A stretch of DNA of 64,000 bases from Novosphingobium piscinae (GTDB lineage: Bacteria; Pseudomonadota; Alphaproteobacteria; Sphingomonadales; Sphingomonadaceae), in NCBI RefSeq assembly GCF_014230355.1, contig NZ_JACLAX010000001.1:372001-436000 (forward strand), in the 5' to 3' direction. The stretch's first letter is position 1, and each line of letters starts with the position of its first letter. A program made the position numbers and the translations under genes. A model generated the notes under the pieces. The model saw only the letters and a list, made by a program, of their open reading frames with translations, did no database searches and was not told where the DNA came from. This document shows, one piece after another, positions 18,487 through 27,517 of this stretch.

Positions 18487-21400
18487 TCAGGCTGCGGCCG
18501 GCACGAGCCGGTCGCGGAACAGCAGGGCATAGAGGGCGGGAATGAGGACCAGGGTGATGAGCGTGCCAAGCGCCAGACCGCCGATCATCGCTGCGGCCAT
18601 GGGCCGCCACAGGTCGCCACCAAACAGGTAAAGCGGGACCAGGCCCATGATGCAGGCAAGCTTGGTCATCACAATCGGGCGCAGGCGGACTGCGGCGGCG
18701 GTGGCAACAGCATCAGGCAATGGCAGGCCTGCCTCGCGCTCTTCCTGAATGCGTTCCAGCAGAAGTACCGCGTTGTTCACGATGATGCCGGCCAGCGCGA
18801 GCAGCCCCAGCGTCGCCGTAAAGCTCATCGCCTCGCCGCTTAGCTTCAACCCGAGCGAGGCCCCGATCAGGACGAACGGGATCGAGGCCATGATGATCGC
18901 GGTCTTGCGGACGGAGCCGAACTGCCAGAGGAACAATGCCATCATGCCAAGCAGCGCAAACGGGAAGTAGCGCTTGATGCTGGCGTTGGAGGTTTCGCTC
19001 TCCTCGATCTCGCCACCGAGTTCTACCGTATGGCCCGAGGCAAGCTGGAGCTTGGCCAGATCAGCTGCGATCGCGTCAACAATCTCCTGGGAGGACAGCT
19101 CCGGATGACGCGCCGTGACGGTCAGCGCCGGGCTCTGATCGCGGCGAACCAGCACGCTGGGCTGGCTGGCAATGCGCACCTTGGCGATCTGGCCAAGGGG
19201 AACCGCGCCCTGCGGCCCAAACACCGGCAGCGCGGCGAGACGCTCGGGCGCCGTGCGTGCGTCCTGCGAGCCGCGCAGCAGCACCGGCACGAGGACGTCG
19301 CCCTGGCGCAGTGCCGTTACCGGGCGGCCGGCCGTCACGGTTTCAAGCGCCCGGGCAACCGCAGCGGACGAAACTCCTGCGGCAAGCGCGCGGCCCTGGT
19401 CGACATCGACCACGAGGCGCGGAATCCGTCCTTCGGCATCGTCGCGGATGTCCACTATGCCGCCTATCCGGCCTAGCGCTTGCTTCAGCACCGCAGCTCC
19501 ACGCTCCAGTTCGTTGCGGTCCGGTCCGGTGAGGCGCAGCGCGGCCGTGCCTGCTTCCGATACGCCAAGCGAGAAGCGCTTCGGCTCGATTCGGGCATCG
19601 GGAAAGCGCGACTGCAGCGCGCGGCGCAGCTTGGCCTGGGTTGCCGGGAGATCGGCCTGCTTGGCAAGGTTGACCAGGGCATAGATCCGGTGCGGAGCCG
19701 GCGGCGGGGGATTGAGGCCGAGAATGAAACGGGGGCCGCCGTCGTTCACGTAAATCGCATTGCCGACGATCTCGGGGAACTGCCTACGATCAGCCAGCAG
19801 CCCGGACATGTCGAGAGCAAGCTGGTAGCTTGCGCGGGTGGAGGCTCCGACAGGGAGTTCGACGGGGATCTGCAGCTGCGGGCGTGCCGACGCGGCCAGC
19901 AGTTGCGGCGGGATGGTGGCAAAAAGCCCGAGCGACAGGACGAGCAGCCCCGCCATGCCGGCGACCACGGTGCGCGGCCGCTGAATGATGAAGCCGACCC
20001 GGCCTTCGTACCAGCGCCGTACATGTGCCAGCCAGCCCTTGTCTTCATGCGAACCATCGTGTGCCCCGGCAAAGCTGCGCGAAAGCAGCGGGATCAGCGT
20101 GAGCGCGAGGAACAGCGACAGCAACAGGGTGATGGCAAGTACGATCGCGAGGCTGCGCATGTACTCGGCGGTGTCGCTGGAACCCGCGGCAAGCGGCGCA
20201 AATGCGAAGATGATCGCGAGGCTGGAGGTCAGCAGCGGCGCCGCCATGGTGCGACCCGCAGCCTCGGCCGCCGCGGTCGGGGCTTGGCCCAGTGCAAGGC
20301 GGCGCTGGTAGTCCTCGACCACGACAATGCCGTTGTCCACGAACAGGCCAAGCGAGATGATCACCGCCGCGATCGAGACCATGTGCAGCTCGATGCCGAG
20401 CAGGCGCATGGCGACCAGCGTGCCCATCACCGTCATCGGCACGATCACCCCCGTTACGAATCCGGCACGCCAGCCGAGGAACAGGACGACCACCAGCATG
20501 ACGACGACCACCGTCTCGATGAAGGTCTGACCGACCTTGGTAAGGTCCTTCTCGACCACCTGCGCCTGGTCGGTGATGCTGGTGAGTTGCATGCCAGCGG
20601 GAAGCGTCTTAGCAAGTTCAGCAATGCGCTCATCGAGCCGTTCGGCAAAGGAGAGCACATTGAGCCCACTGCGCATCGAGATACCCAGCACCACCGCCGG
20701 TGCGCCGTTCACCACCACCGCGGTCTGGGGCGGATCGACCGGCTCCTGACTGATCCGCGCCAGCGCGCCGAGCGGCAGGCTGCGACCCGGGCCAAGCGGG
20801 ATCGGGACGCTGGCCAGAGCAGCAATGTTGGGCAACTCGCCACTGGGCTCCAGTGCCAGGAGACGGCGGCCGGTGTCGATTTCGCCAGCTGCCGCGACAA
20901 CATTGCGTTCAGTCAGGTGCTGCGCGACCAACTCGTAGGACAGGCCAGCGGCGCCCAAACGCGCCGGGTCGAGATCAACGAAGACGCGTTCCTCGCGAAC
21001 GCCATGCAGCGAGATGCGCTCGACACCGGACACGGTCTGGAGCCGTTCGCGCGCGATCCGCGCCCAGTCCTGCAACTGACCGGCGCTAAAGCCCTTTCCC
21101 GTCAGCGCGAGGCTTCGCACGGCGACACGGGCGAACTCGTCGTTGATCAAGATCGGTGGCATCCCGTCGGGCAGCTGCGCGCGCAGGTCTTCCAGCTTGA
21201 CGCGCACCCGCTGCCAGATCGCCGGAAGGCGCTCGGCCGGTGTGCCGTCATGCAGGGTGATCGCAATGAACACGGCGCCGGGGCGCACCGTGGTCTCCAG
21301 CGTCTTGATTTCCGCGACCTCGCGCAGTCGCTCCTCGATAGGCTTGGCGACCAGCTGCTCGGTGCGTTCGCTGGTGGCGCCTGGCATATAGGCCTCAACC

Positions 21401-21537
21401 GTGGCCGCGCGCACCTGAACGAAAGGTTCTTCGGTGGAAGGGAAATCGAACAGCGCGCTTAGCCCGGCGAGAAACAGCGCCAGTGCGGCGACAACGGTGA
21501 AGCGGCTGCGCTTGAGCGCTACGGCGGTGATCGACAT
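18487..21537 (-). CDS. RND efflux transporter permease subunit
   Basis: The 1016-residue protein has the RND architecture: TM1 at the N terminus, two large periplasmic loops and two groups of membrane helices. In TM4 the canonical double Asp of AcrB (VDDAIVV) reads VDNGIVVVED, and the TM10 Lys-Asn reads VNNAVLL. The proton-relay residues therefore differ from AcrB, as in some divergent RND subfamilies. It should export hydrophobic compounds with the adaptor encoded 27 bases upstream and the NodT duct downstream. Confidence 0.92.
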   Translation of the reverse strand: MSITAVALKRSRFTVVAALALFLAGLSALFDFPSTEEPFVQVRAATVEAYMPGATSERTEQLVAKPIEERLREVAEIKTLETTVRPGAVFIAITLHDGTPAERLPAIWQRVRVKLEDLRAQLPDGMPPILINDEFARVAVRSLALTGKGFSAGQLQDWARIARERLQTVSGVERISLHGVREERVFVDLDPARLGAAGLSYELVAQHLTERNVVAAAGEIDTGRRLLALEPSGELPNIAALASVPIPLGPGRSLPLGALARISQEPVDPPQTAVVVNGAPAVVLGISMRSGLNVLSFAERLDERIAELAKTLPAGMQLTSITDQAQVVEKDLTKVGQTFIETVVVVMLVVVLFLGWRAGFVTGVIVPMTVMGTLVAMRLLGIELHMVSIAAVIISLGLFVDNGIVVVEDYQRRLALGQAPTAAAEAAGRTMAAPLLTSSLAIIFAFAPLAAGSSDTAEYMRSLAIVLAITLLLSLFLALTLIPLLSRSFAGAHDGSHEDKGWLAHVRRWYEGRVGFIIQRPRTVVAGMAGLLVLSLGLFATIPPQLLAASARPQLQIPVELPVGASTRASYQLALDMSGLLADRRQFPEIVGNAIYVNDGGPRFILGLNPPPPAPHRIYALVNLAKQADLPATQAKLRRALQSRFPDARIEPKRFSLGVSEAGTAALRLTGPDRNELERGAAVLKQALGRIGGIVDIRDDAEGRIPRLVVDVDQGRALAAGVSSAAVARALETVTAGRPVTALRQGDVLVPVLLRGSQDARTAPERLAALPVFGPQGAVPLGQIAKVRIASQPSVLVRRDQSPALTVTARHPELSSQEIVDAIAADLAKLQLASGHTVELGGEIEESETSNASIKRYFPFALLGMMALFLWQFGSVRKTAIIMASIPFVLIGASLGLKLSGEAMSFTATLGLLALAGIIVNNAVLLLERIQEEREAGLPLPDAVATAAAVRLRPIVMTKLACIMGLVPLYLFGGDLWRPMAAAMIGGLALGTLITLVLIPALYALLFRDRLVPAAA

Positions 21538-21564
21538 GGGGGAATCCTGGCTTGAGCGCGGCGA

Positions 21565-22626
21565 TCAACGCACCGCGAAGACTGGACGAACGCGCTGACC
21601 CGGCGTCAGGAACTCGCCGCCGGCCGCCACGATGACCTCGCCGGGGCTGATGCGTCCGGCAACCAGCGCGCCCGCGCCCGCCAGGCCAAGCAGCAGGACC
21701 GGAACGCCGCGAACCTGGCCTCTCGGGTCGACGACCAGCACCATGCGGCTGCCGTCGCGGCGTTCGAGCAGGGCGGCCTGCGGCACTCGAGCGGTGGCGT
21801 CACGACCTTCACCCGGCAAGGCGAGCTCGACGGGGGCGCCGGGTGCGGCGTTGCCAGCCGTTATGGCGAAGCTTGCCTCGTGGCCGCCTGTGCCGTTTTC
21901 GCGGGTACTGATGCCTATCAGCCGGGCCGTGCCGGTCGTCTCTCCCGCGCGGAACGGTATGGTCTGTCCCGGCACGAGGCGCTGCGCGGTCGTCGCCGGC
22001 AACGCGGCGCCGATGAGACGCTCGGTTCCGCTCTCGATCTCGAACGCGGGGGCACCGGGCGTCAGCACCGCCGATAGCTGCGCCATCCGCACAGCGATAA
22101 CCCCGCTTACAGGGGCGCGCAGCACGGCAAGGCTGCGGTCACGGCGAGCGAGTTTGACCTGCGCCTCGGCCTGGCGGAGCACGGTGCGGGCGGCTTCGGC
22201 TTCGGCGGCGGCCGCATCGCGTTCAGCGGGCGAGGCCGTCCCGTCCGCCAGCAATCGGCCCAGACGCTCCGCATGGCGCGAGCGCTCGGCCGCCATGGCG
22301 GCTGCCCGGGCCCGCTCCGCCTCGGCAACCTCCACGCGCAGCGCCTGAGCGCTGACATCGAGGCGGGCGAGCACCTGCCCGGCCGCAACGCGGTCACCGA
22401 CATCGGCGTAAAGTGCCAGAACGCGACCACCCGCTTCAGCGGAGATCACGTCCATTCGGCCCGAGCGGACCGTGCCGATCACGGTACTGGCCGCGCCGGA
22501 TGCCGGTTCGGCACGGCTCACCAGTGCGGTCGGGATTTCCGCTGCTTCCGGCGACGCTGGCGCAGGCGAACAGCCTGACACGGCCAAGGCGCAAACCGTG
22601 ATTAAGATATGGGATGCCTTACTCAT
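21565..22626 (-). CDS. RND efflux periplasmic adaptor (MFP) lipoprotein
   Basis: ATG 22626 is preceded by GGAG seven bases away and starts MSKASHILITVCALAVSGC, with a lipobox Cys at residue 19. An upstream in-frame start would bury the signal. The protein has the adaptor plan: a barrel-sandwich start (GRVLALYADVGDRVAAGQVLARLD), a long Ala/Arg/Glu-rich alpha-hairpin (~95-160), and the return half RAPVSGVIAVRM. It bridges the RND permease and the outer membrane duct. A near-copy of the tetR promoter palindrome overlaps its start codon. Confidence 0.9.
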   Translation of the reverse strand: MSKASHILITVCALAVSGCSPAPASPEAAEIPTALVSRAEPASGAASTVIGTVRSGRMDVISAEAGGRVLALYADVGDRVAAGQVLARLDVSAQALRVEVAEAERARAAAMAAERSRHAERLGRLLADGTASPAERDAAAAEAEAARTVLRQAEAQVKLARRDRSLAVLRAPVSGVIAVRMAQLSAVLTPGAPAFEIESGTERLIGAALPATTAQRLVPGQTIPFRAGETTGTARLIGISTRENGTGGHEASFAITAGNAAPGAPVELALPGEGRDATARVPQAALLERRDGSRMVLVVDPRGQVRGVPVLLLGLAGAGALVAGRISPGEVIVAAGGEFLTPGQRVRPVFAVR

Positions 22627-22632
22627 ATAAAT
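22621..22632 (-). promoter_or_regulatory. Second copy of the TetR palindrome at the adaptor start codon
   Basis: Read leftward, ATTTATATGAGT matches 10 of 12 bases of the perfect palindrome ATTTATATAAAT found at the tetR promoter. It overlaps the adaptor's start codon. Two related AT-rich sites at both ends of the TetR gene suggest a shared operator. Chance similarity of AT-rich leaders is the alternative. Confidence 0.35.
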
Positions 22633-22752
22633 ACTCCGCACGTTGCAGGAGGGGCAACGCAAACGGCCTCCCTGGTCATTGGCAGTCAGCTTAGTGGGTC
22701 ATTGGGCGCGCCGATGCGGCGCTGCCCAGGCTCCATGATCCTTCAGCCAAGG

Positions 22753-23403
22753 TCACATGTCTGGGTCAGGCACTGCTCGCACGGCTGCAAGCGCACGCAC
22801 GATGAAGCTGTCAGCAGCGGCCACCAGTTCTGTCTCCGCGGCCGCCCCAAAGGCAAGGCGCCCAATCAACCCATCGTAGAGGGACACGATCAACCGGGCT
22901 GCATCCGCTGCATTGATCTCGGGGTGAATTTCGCCGCTGTTCTGATACCGGACGATCAACGCTCCGAGCGCAGCTACGAGGTGGTCATCAGCTTCCCTCA
23001 CCACCGCGGCGATCTCAGGATTGCGTGAGGCCTCGGCGAGCACCTCGAGCCGGAGCAGGCCGTCATCGGTCATTGCCGGGTCGGCGAGGACCAGTTGTGT
23101 GGTCATCTCAAGCCCCCTGCGGAAGCTGCCCGCAGCCTCGACCATCCCGACAAGATCGAGATCACTGGTCAGGTCTTCCTCGATCAGGGCCTTGATGAGG
23201 TGATCCTTGGTGGGAAAATACTGATAGAGATTGGCAACACTAACCCCGGCCTCGGCGCTGATTTCAGCCGTGGAAGCGGCGTGGAACCCCTTGCGCCGGA
23301 AGCAGGCTCGCGCACCGCGCAAGATCTGTTCCCGGCGCATGGCGCGGGCCTCCGGATTGGCGGGGCGGCCAAGGGTCGAGGATTTGGGAGAGCGACTCGG
23401 CAT
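22753..23403 (-). CDS. TetR/AcrR family transcriptional regulator
   Basis: The 216-residue protein has an N-terminal TetR helix-turn-helix (residues ~22-68, TAEISAEAGVSVANLYQYFPTKDHLIKAL) and a ligand-binding helical C-terminal domain. It is the first gene of the efflux operon, so it probably represses the pump and itself. There is no ribosome site upstream of ATG 23403; the -10 element ends five bases before it, which points to a leaderless transcript. Confidence 0.9.
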   Translation of the reverse strand: MPSRSPKSSTLGRPANPEARAMRREQILRGARACFRRKGFHAASTAEISAEAGVSVANLYQYFPTKDHLIKALIEEDLTSDLDLVGMVEAAGSFRRGLEMTTQLVLADPAMTDDGLLRLEVLAEASRNPEIAAVVREADDHLVAALGALIVRYQNSGEIHPEINAADAARLIVSLYDGLIGRLAFGAAAETELVAAADSFIVRALAAVRAVPDPDM

Positions 23404-23438
23404 GGCTATTTATATAAATGACCCCTCACTAATGTCAA
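23404..23438 (-). promoter_or_regulatory. tetR promoter with palindromic operator
   Basis: Read leftward, TTGACA (23438-23433) is followed after 18 bases by TATAAA (23414-23409), close to the sigma-70 consensus. The perfect 12-base palindrome ATTTATATAAAT (23408-23419) covers the -10 element. The expected transcription start falls at the start codon, predicting a leaderless and autorepressed mRNA. Confidence 0.6.
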
Positions 23439-23756
23439 GGACAAGGCCATCCGGTTAGGACGTCCCTTGAAGTTCCTCAGCGCTCCTGCACGATAACAGG
23501 CGCTGGTTTGCCATCGTCGTCGCTTCCTGCGCTGGCACTTTGCCATGAGGTGAGACCAGCCTCTGCTGCTTTTTGCTGTCCCACGACCATGAGGCCGGAG
23601 CTTGTGCGTGAATGCGCAGACCGCGGCAGATGGAAGAGCGCAATCCCAGCCCCTACCCTGCACGTGAGCTCAAGGCGTCAGGTGTCCTGGACTCGGCAGG
23701 ATGGCCTGGACTGACCTGCGATGCGAACCGTCGCTGGCAGACCTAGCGGGTCGTGC
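23439..23756. other. Non-coding stretch between acyltransferase and tetR promoter
   Basis: These 318 bases hold short open frames without ribosome sites or recognisable products. I see no RNA gene, repeat or operator here. It follows the stop of the acyltransferase gene and may contain its terminator, but none is clear. Confidence 0.4.
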
Positions 23757-24368
23757 TCAAGGTTCGTCCAGGGTCGTCTGCCCGGCGTTCTTGCCCGTGA
23801 TCCCGCGATAGAAGGCAAAGGCCGGCGCCATGTCAGCCTCGTAATCGCCGGTGGGGACAATGACCGGGCCGAGCCCGGAACGGCGCGTCGCGTAGTCCAT
23901 GTAGCCGCACACGATCGGCACCCCTGCCCCCAACGCGATCTGGTAGAAGCCGGTGCGCCAACGCGTCGCGCGGCCCCGCGTCCCCTCAGGCGCGATCGTC
24001 AGGACGAACTCGTCGCGGCGGGCAAATTCCTCGATCATCTGGCTGACGGTATCCGTCGCTGTCGCCCGGTCGATCCGGACGCCGCCGACCTGGCGCATGA
24101 AGCCGCCCAGTGGCCAGCGGAACAGTGACGCCTTGGCCATGAAGTGTGCACGAATGCCCAGCGCCTGCGTCACGCCCAGGAAATTGGGGAAGTCCCAATT
24201 GCTTGTATGCGGCACGGCGATGAGGACGAAGCGCTGCGGTTCGGGCACCGTGCCTGTCGAGGTCCAGCCACCATGTCGATAGAGCGCGACGAGCAGACGG
24301 CGCAGCAGGCGGGCGGCCAGGCCGGGGACTGCATCCTCGACCACTGCCTGTCGTGCCCCCGCGGCCAT
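23757..24368 (-). CDS. Lysophospholipid acyltransferase (PlsC) family protein
   Basis: ATG 24368 follows GGGAGAG at good spacing; longer in-frame starts lack a site. The 203-residue protein has the acyltransferase HX4D motif (H-TSNW-D), the KASLFRWPLGGFMR block and EGTRGRA, the acyl-acceptor motif III. These enzymes transfer an acyl chain to lysophosphatidic acid or a related lipid at the membrane. It resembles small cytoplasmic PlsC-like proteins without transmembrane helices. It stands alone, and the exact acceptor is unknown. Confidence 0.85.
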   Translation of the reverse strand: MAAGARQAVVEDAVPGLAARLLRRLLVALYRHGGWTSTGTVPEPQRFVLIAVPHTSNWDFPNFLGVTQALGIRAHFMAKASLFRWPLGGFMRQVGGVRIDRATATDTVSQMIEEFARRDEFVLTIAPEGTRGRATRWRTGFYQIALGAGVPIVCGYMDYATRRSGLGPVIVPTGDYEADMAPAFAFYRGITGKNAGQTTLDEP

Positions 24369-24886
24369 GATACTCTCCCGATGCGAACGGCTTCGGTGCC
24401 GCCACGGCGGCATAGCGGGCCGCGGTCGGTACGGCCATAGCTTTGCATAGCCGATACCCGGCCAGCAGCGACGGCGGCGGTCATCAGCGGACAATGGTCC
24501 ACACGCTGGCCGAAACGTGCAGGCTCCACCGGTTCGAGCGTGCCGCCAGGGTGCGCGACGTCACCTGATGCATCGCGGCCGGCCACCCCTGCCCCAATGC
24601 CATGATCCGCCGGCGTTGAGCTGGGCCGCTAGAGATCGCTCGGCGGCCCGCGGTGCCGGCGCCGGATGACGATCATGGCGCGATGCTCCCCCGGGCACAG
24701 CGGCCGTGGTCCTGGTGGGCAGGACGCGGCGAACGAGCAAGGCCGAACCCGTGGCCGCGCGCCCGGTATGGTTACACGCAGCGGAGCTGGCCTCCGTGGG
24801 TCACCGAGGGCAGCGGTTAAGCAGAAATGCGAGGCTATGGCTTATCCCGCGCGATGGGATCAGCAAACCGCGTGGAACTGCACCGC
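24369..24886. other. Long non-coding gap upstream of the H-NOX gene
   Basis: These 518 bases separate the divergent acyltransferase and H-NOX genes. One modest inverted repeat is present (GGGCCGC at 24623-24629 and GCGGCCC at 24643-24649). No recognisable small protein, RNA or near-consensus promoter is visible, although the H-NOX operon promoter must lie here. Confidence 0.45.
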
Positions 24887-25426
24887 ATGAAAGGTATCAT
24901 CCTCAATCTGCTCGAGGAGGCAGTGATCGCTGAATTCGGCGATGCGGCCTGGCCCAATCTGATCGATCTGGCAGGGGTAAGTGGGGTCTACACCTCGCTC
25001 GGCAGCTATCCCGATGAAGACGTCTATGCGCTGGTCCGTGCCGCGTCGGAGGCCCTGACAACCTCGCAGGAGGAAATCCTGCGCTGGTTCGGTCGCCGCG
25101 CCATTCCGCTGCTGGCTGACCGCTATGGGGTGTTCTTCGAGCACCATCGCACAGCGCGCAGCCTGATCCTGAGCCTCAATGAGATCATCCACCCGGAAGT
25201 GCGCAAGCTTTACTCGGGCGCGGGGTGTCCGCACTTCCAGTTCTCCGATCACGCGGATGGACGCCTGGTGATTGGCTACCAGTCTCCACGCAAGATGTGC
25301 CAGCTGATGCATGGCTTTGTCGAAGGGACCTCGACATACTTCGCGGAAACGGTGGAACTTGAGCACCTCGCATGCATGCAGGACGGCAGTCCGCAATGCC
25401 GGGTGGCGGTGCACTGGGCGGGGTGA
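24887..25426 (+). CDS. H-NOX (heme NO-binding) sensor protein
   Basis: The 179-residue protein starts MKGIILNLLEE, the standard H-NOX opening. With this start the key residues fall on the canonical numbers: proximal heme ligand H102, P115, and the Y131-x-S133-x-R135 propionate motif. Position 140 is Leu rather than the distal Tyr of O2-binding H-NOX, so it should bind NO selectively. It binds heme in the cytoplasm and signals by a partner. The partner gene overlaps its stop codon. The ribosome site is weak, and an upstream ATG at 24857 is less likely. Confidence 0.92.
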   Translation: MKGIILNLLEEAVIAEFGDAAWPNLIDLAGVSGVYTSLGSYPDEDVYALVRAASEALTTSQEEILRWFGRRAIPLLADRYGVFFEHHRTARSLILSLNEIIHPEVRKLYSGAGCPHFQFSDHADGRLVIGYQSPRKMCQLMHGFVEGTSTYFAETVELEHLACMQDGSPQCRVAVHWAG

Positions 25427-27411
25427 AACACCTTCAATTCACGATCCCCGAGGGCGATGAAGACCGCGTCCTTCGCCTGGAGCGTCAGCTGGCCCGCGAA
25501 CGCGAAGCCCGGCTCGCGGCGGAAGCGATTGCCGAGAAAGGGCTGCGCGATCTCTATACCAGCCAGCAGCGGCTCGCTCTGCTTCAGCGCATCACCGAGC
25601 GGGCCAACAGTTCGGACGATTTCCAGACTGCCGCGGCCTATGCGCTGAAGGACATCTGCACCGAGATGGAGTGGGACTTCGGCAACTCCTATGTTGTGCC
25701 CGACGATGGCAGCGCTGCCCTAGCCTGCGACTGCTGGTTCCTTGCCAGCCCGGATGGCCTGGACCCGTTTGTCGAAGTCTCGCGCTCGATCCGCTTCGCC
25801 GCGGGGATCGGCCTGCCCGGCCGGGTGCTGACCGAGACCCGCGCGCACTGGGTGCAGGACGTCCGCGAGGACACGAACTTCCTGCGCCTGGCCATCGCCC
25901 GCGAATGCGGCGTGGTTGCCGGCTGCGCCTTTCCGATCATGGTCGGCAAGCAGGTCGTGGCGATCTTCGAATTCTTCTCGCGGCGTACCATCACCCCGGA
26001 CGAGGGCATGGTTGAGACGATGGCCCAGATCGGCATCCAGCTCGGTCGCGTGGTCGAACGGGTGCGCGCTCGCGAGGCGCTGCTGCATGACACGTTGCAC
26101 GATTCGCTGACCGGACTGCCTAACCGCGTGCTCCTGGCTGACCGGGCGACACAGGCCTTCGAGCGCCGCTCCACCGGCGGGCCCGGGCTGGCCGTGCTGG
26201 TGATCGATCTCAACGGGTTCAAGACGATCAACGACAAGCATGGACACCATCTCGGCGACGAGGTGCTGGTTGCGGTCAGTCGGCGATTCTCCGCTGCCCT
26301 CGGATCTTGGCAAAAGGAGGGCGGGTCGGAGGTTGAGGCCCTGCTCGCTCGGACCGGAGGGGACGAGTTCGTGGTGCTGCTCGCCGGTACTGTCGAACCC
26401 ACACTGGCCCAGCACGTCGCCGAGCTGTTGCAGTCTGCCCTCGATGCGCCATTCCGGGCCGGTGAGGAAGAGGCCCCGATCAGCGCATCGATCGGGATCG
26501 CCCTGTGTGCGCCCGCCTATGGTCACGTCGACCAGGTGATCCGCGATGCCGACCTCGCGATGTACGAGGCCAAGAGCGGCGACCATGCGAACATCGTGAT
26601 GTTTACCCCGAGCCTGGGCAACCGGGTCCGCAACCGCATGGCGCTCGAACAGGAGATCCGCGAGGCGATCAGTGCCCGCCAATTTGTCCTGCACTACCAG
26701 CCGATCGTCGGGCTGAGCTCGGGCCAGGTCAGCGGCTTTGAAGCCCTCGTGCGATGGAATCACCCGCTGCGCGGCCTGATTTCGCCCAACGAGTTCATCC
26801 CTATCGCCGAGCAAAACGGCTCGATCGTCTCGCTTGGCGAATGGGTGCTGCAAGAGGCCTGCGCAGCGCTGGCGCGGCTGCACCGCACGATGCCTGCCGG
26901 ATTTCTGCCCAGCGTCGCCGTGAACATCGCCCCCGTGCAGTTCCTGCAGCCCGATTTCATCGCGCAGCTGCGGGCGGTGCTGCGCGAGACCGGGGTACCA
27001 CCCGCGTGCCTCAAGCTCGAGGTGACCGAGGGGGTGGCGATCATCGATTCGGAACGCACCCGCCGCACGCTCGAGCAATGCCGCGATATCGGGGTGCGCA
27101 CCGGCCTCGACGACTTCGGAACCGGCTATTCCTCGCTCAGCTACCTGCACTCGCTGCCGTTCGACACGCTGAAGATCGACCGCAGCTTCATTGCCGCCAT
27201 GGAGCGTCCCAAGAGCCTGAGCATCGTCCGCACCATCCTCGATCTGTCGAAGAAGCTGGGCCTCAGCGTGGTGGCCGAGGGGATCGAGACCGACCGGCAG
27301 AGCCTGAGCCTGGCGGCCTGGGGCTGCGAGTTTGGCCAGGGTTATCTGCTGGGCCGGCCCGAGCCAGAAGCCACAGCGTTCCGCTTCAACCCGGCGCGGC
27401 CGATCTTGTAG
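25423..27411 (+). CDS. GAF-GGDEF-EAL cyclic-di-GMP enzyme
   Basis: The likely start is GTG 25423, overlapping the H-NOX stop as GTGA, so translation is coupled. The 662-residue protein has a short coiled coil (~12-60), a GAF domain (~60-205), a GGDEF domain with intact GGDEF (312-316), and an EAL domain with E440-A-L and DDFGTGYSSLSYL. Both diguanylate cyclase and phosphodiesterase motifs are intact, so it could make or degrade c-di-GMP. NO bound to the H-NOX partner probably biases it, as in the known H-NOX/c-di-GMP pairs of Shewanella and Legionella. Confidence 0.93.
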   Translation: MKHLQFTIPEGDEDRVLRLERQLAREREARLAAEAIAEKGLRDLYTSQQRLALLQRITERANSSDDFQTAAAYALKDICTEMEWDFGNSYVVPDDGSAALACDCWFLASPDGLDPFVEVSRSIRFAAGIGLPGRVLTETRAHWVQDVREDTNFLRLAIARECGVVAGCAFPIMVGKQVVAIFEFFSRRTITPDEGMVETMAQIGIQLGRVVERVRAREALLHDTLHDSLTGLPNRVLLADRATQAFERRSTGGPGLAVLVIDLNGFKTINDKHGHHLGDEVLVAVSRRFSAALGSWQKEGGSEVEALLARTGGDEFVVLLAGTVEPTLAQHVAELLQSALDAPFRAGEEEAPISASIGIALCAPAYGHVDQVIRDADLAMYEAKSGDHANIVMFTPSLGNRVRNRMALEQEIREAISARQFVLHYQPIVGLSSGQVSGFEALVRWNHPLRGLISPNEFIPIAEQNGSIVSLGEWVLQEACAALARLHRTMPAGFLPSVAVNIAPVQFLQPDFIAQLRAVLRETGVPPACLKLEVTEGVAIIDSERTRRTLEQCRDIGVRTGLDDFGTGYSSLSYLHSLPFDTLKIDRSFIAAMERPKSLSIVRTILDLSKKLGLSVVAEGIETDRQSLSLAAWGCEFGQGYLLGRPEPEATAFRFNPARPIL

Positions 27412-27517
27412 GCCCGGCAACTCCCGCCTCGGACGCTCTGGTGGCAGAATGACGAATGGTTGCCCGAGGCCCGTCCCGCTTAGGATCGATCGATCGACGG
27501 TCCACGGAGGTAGCAGG

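Noticed and set aside
24623..24649. GGGCCGC/GCGGCCC inverted repeat upstream of H-NOX
   Set aside because: Seven-base GC arms with a 13-base loop are expected by chance at this base composition.
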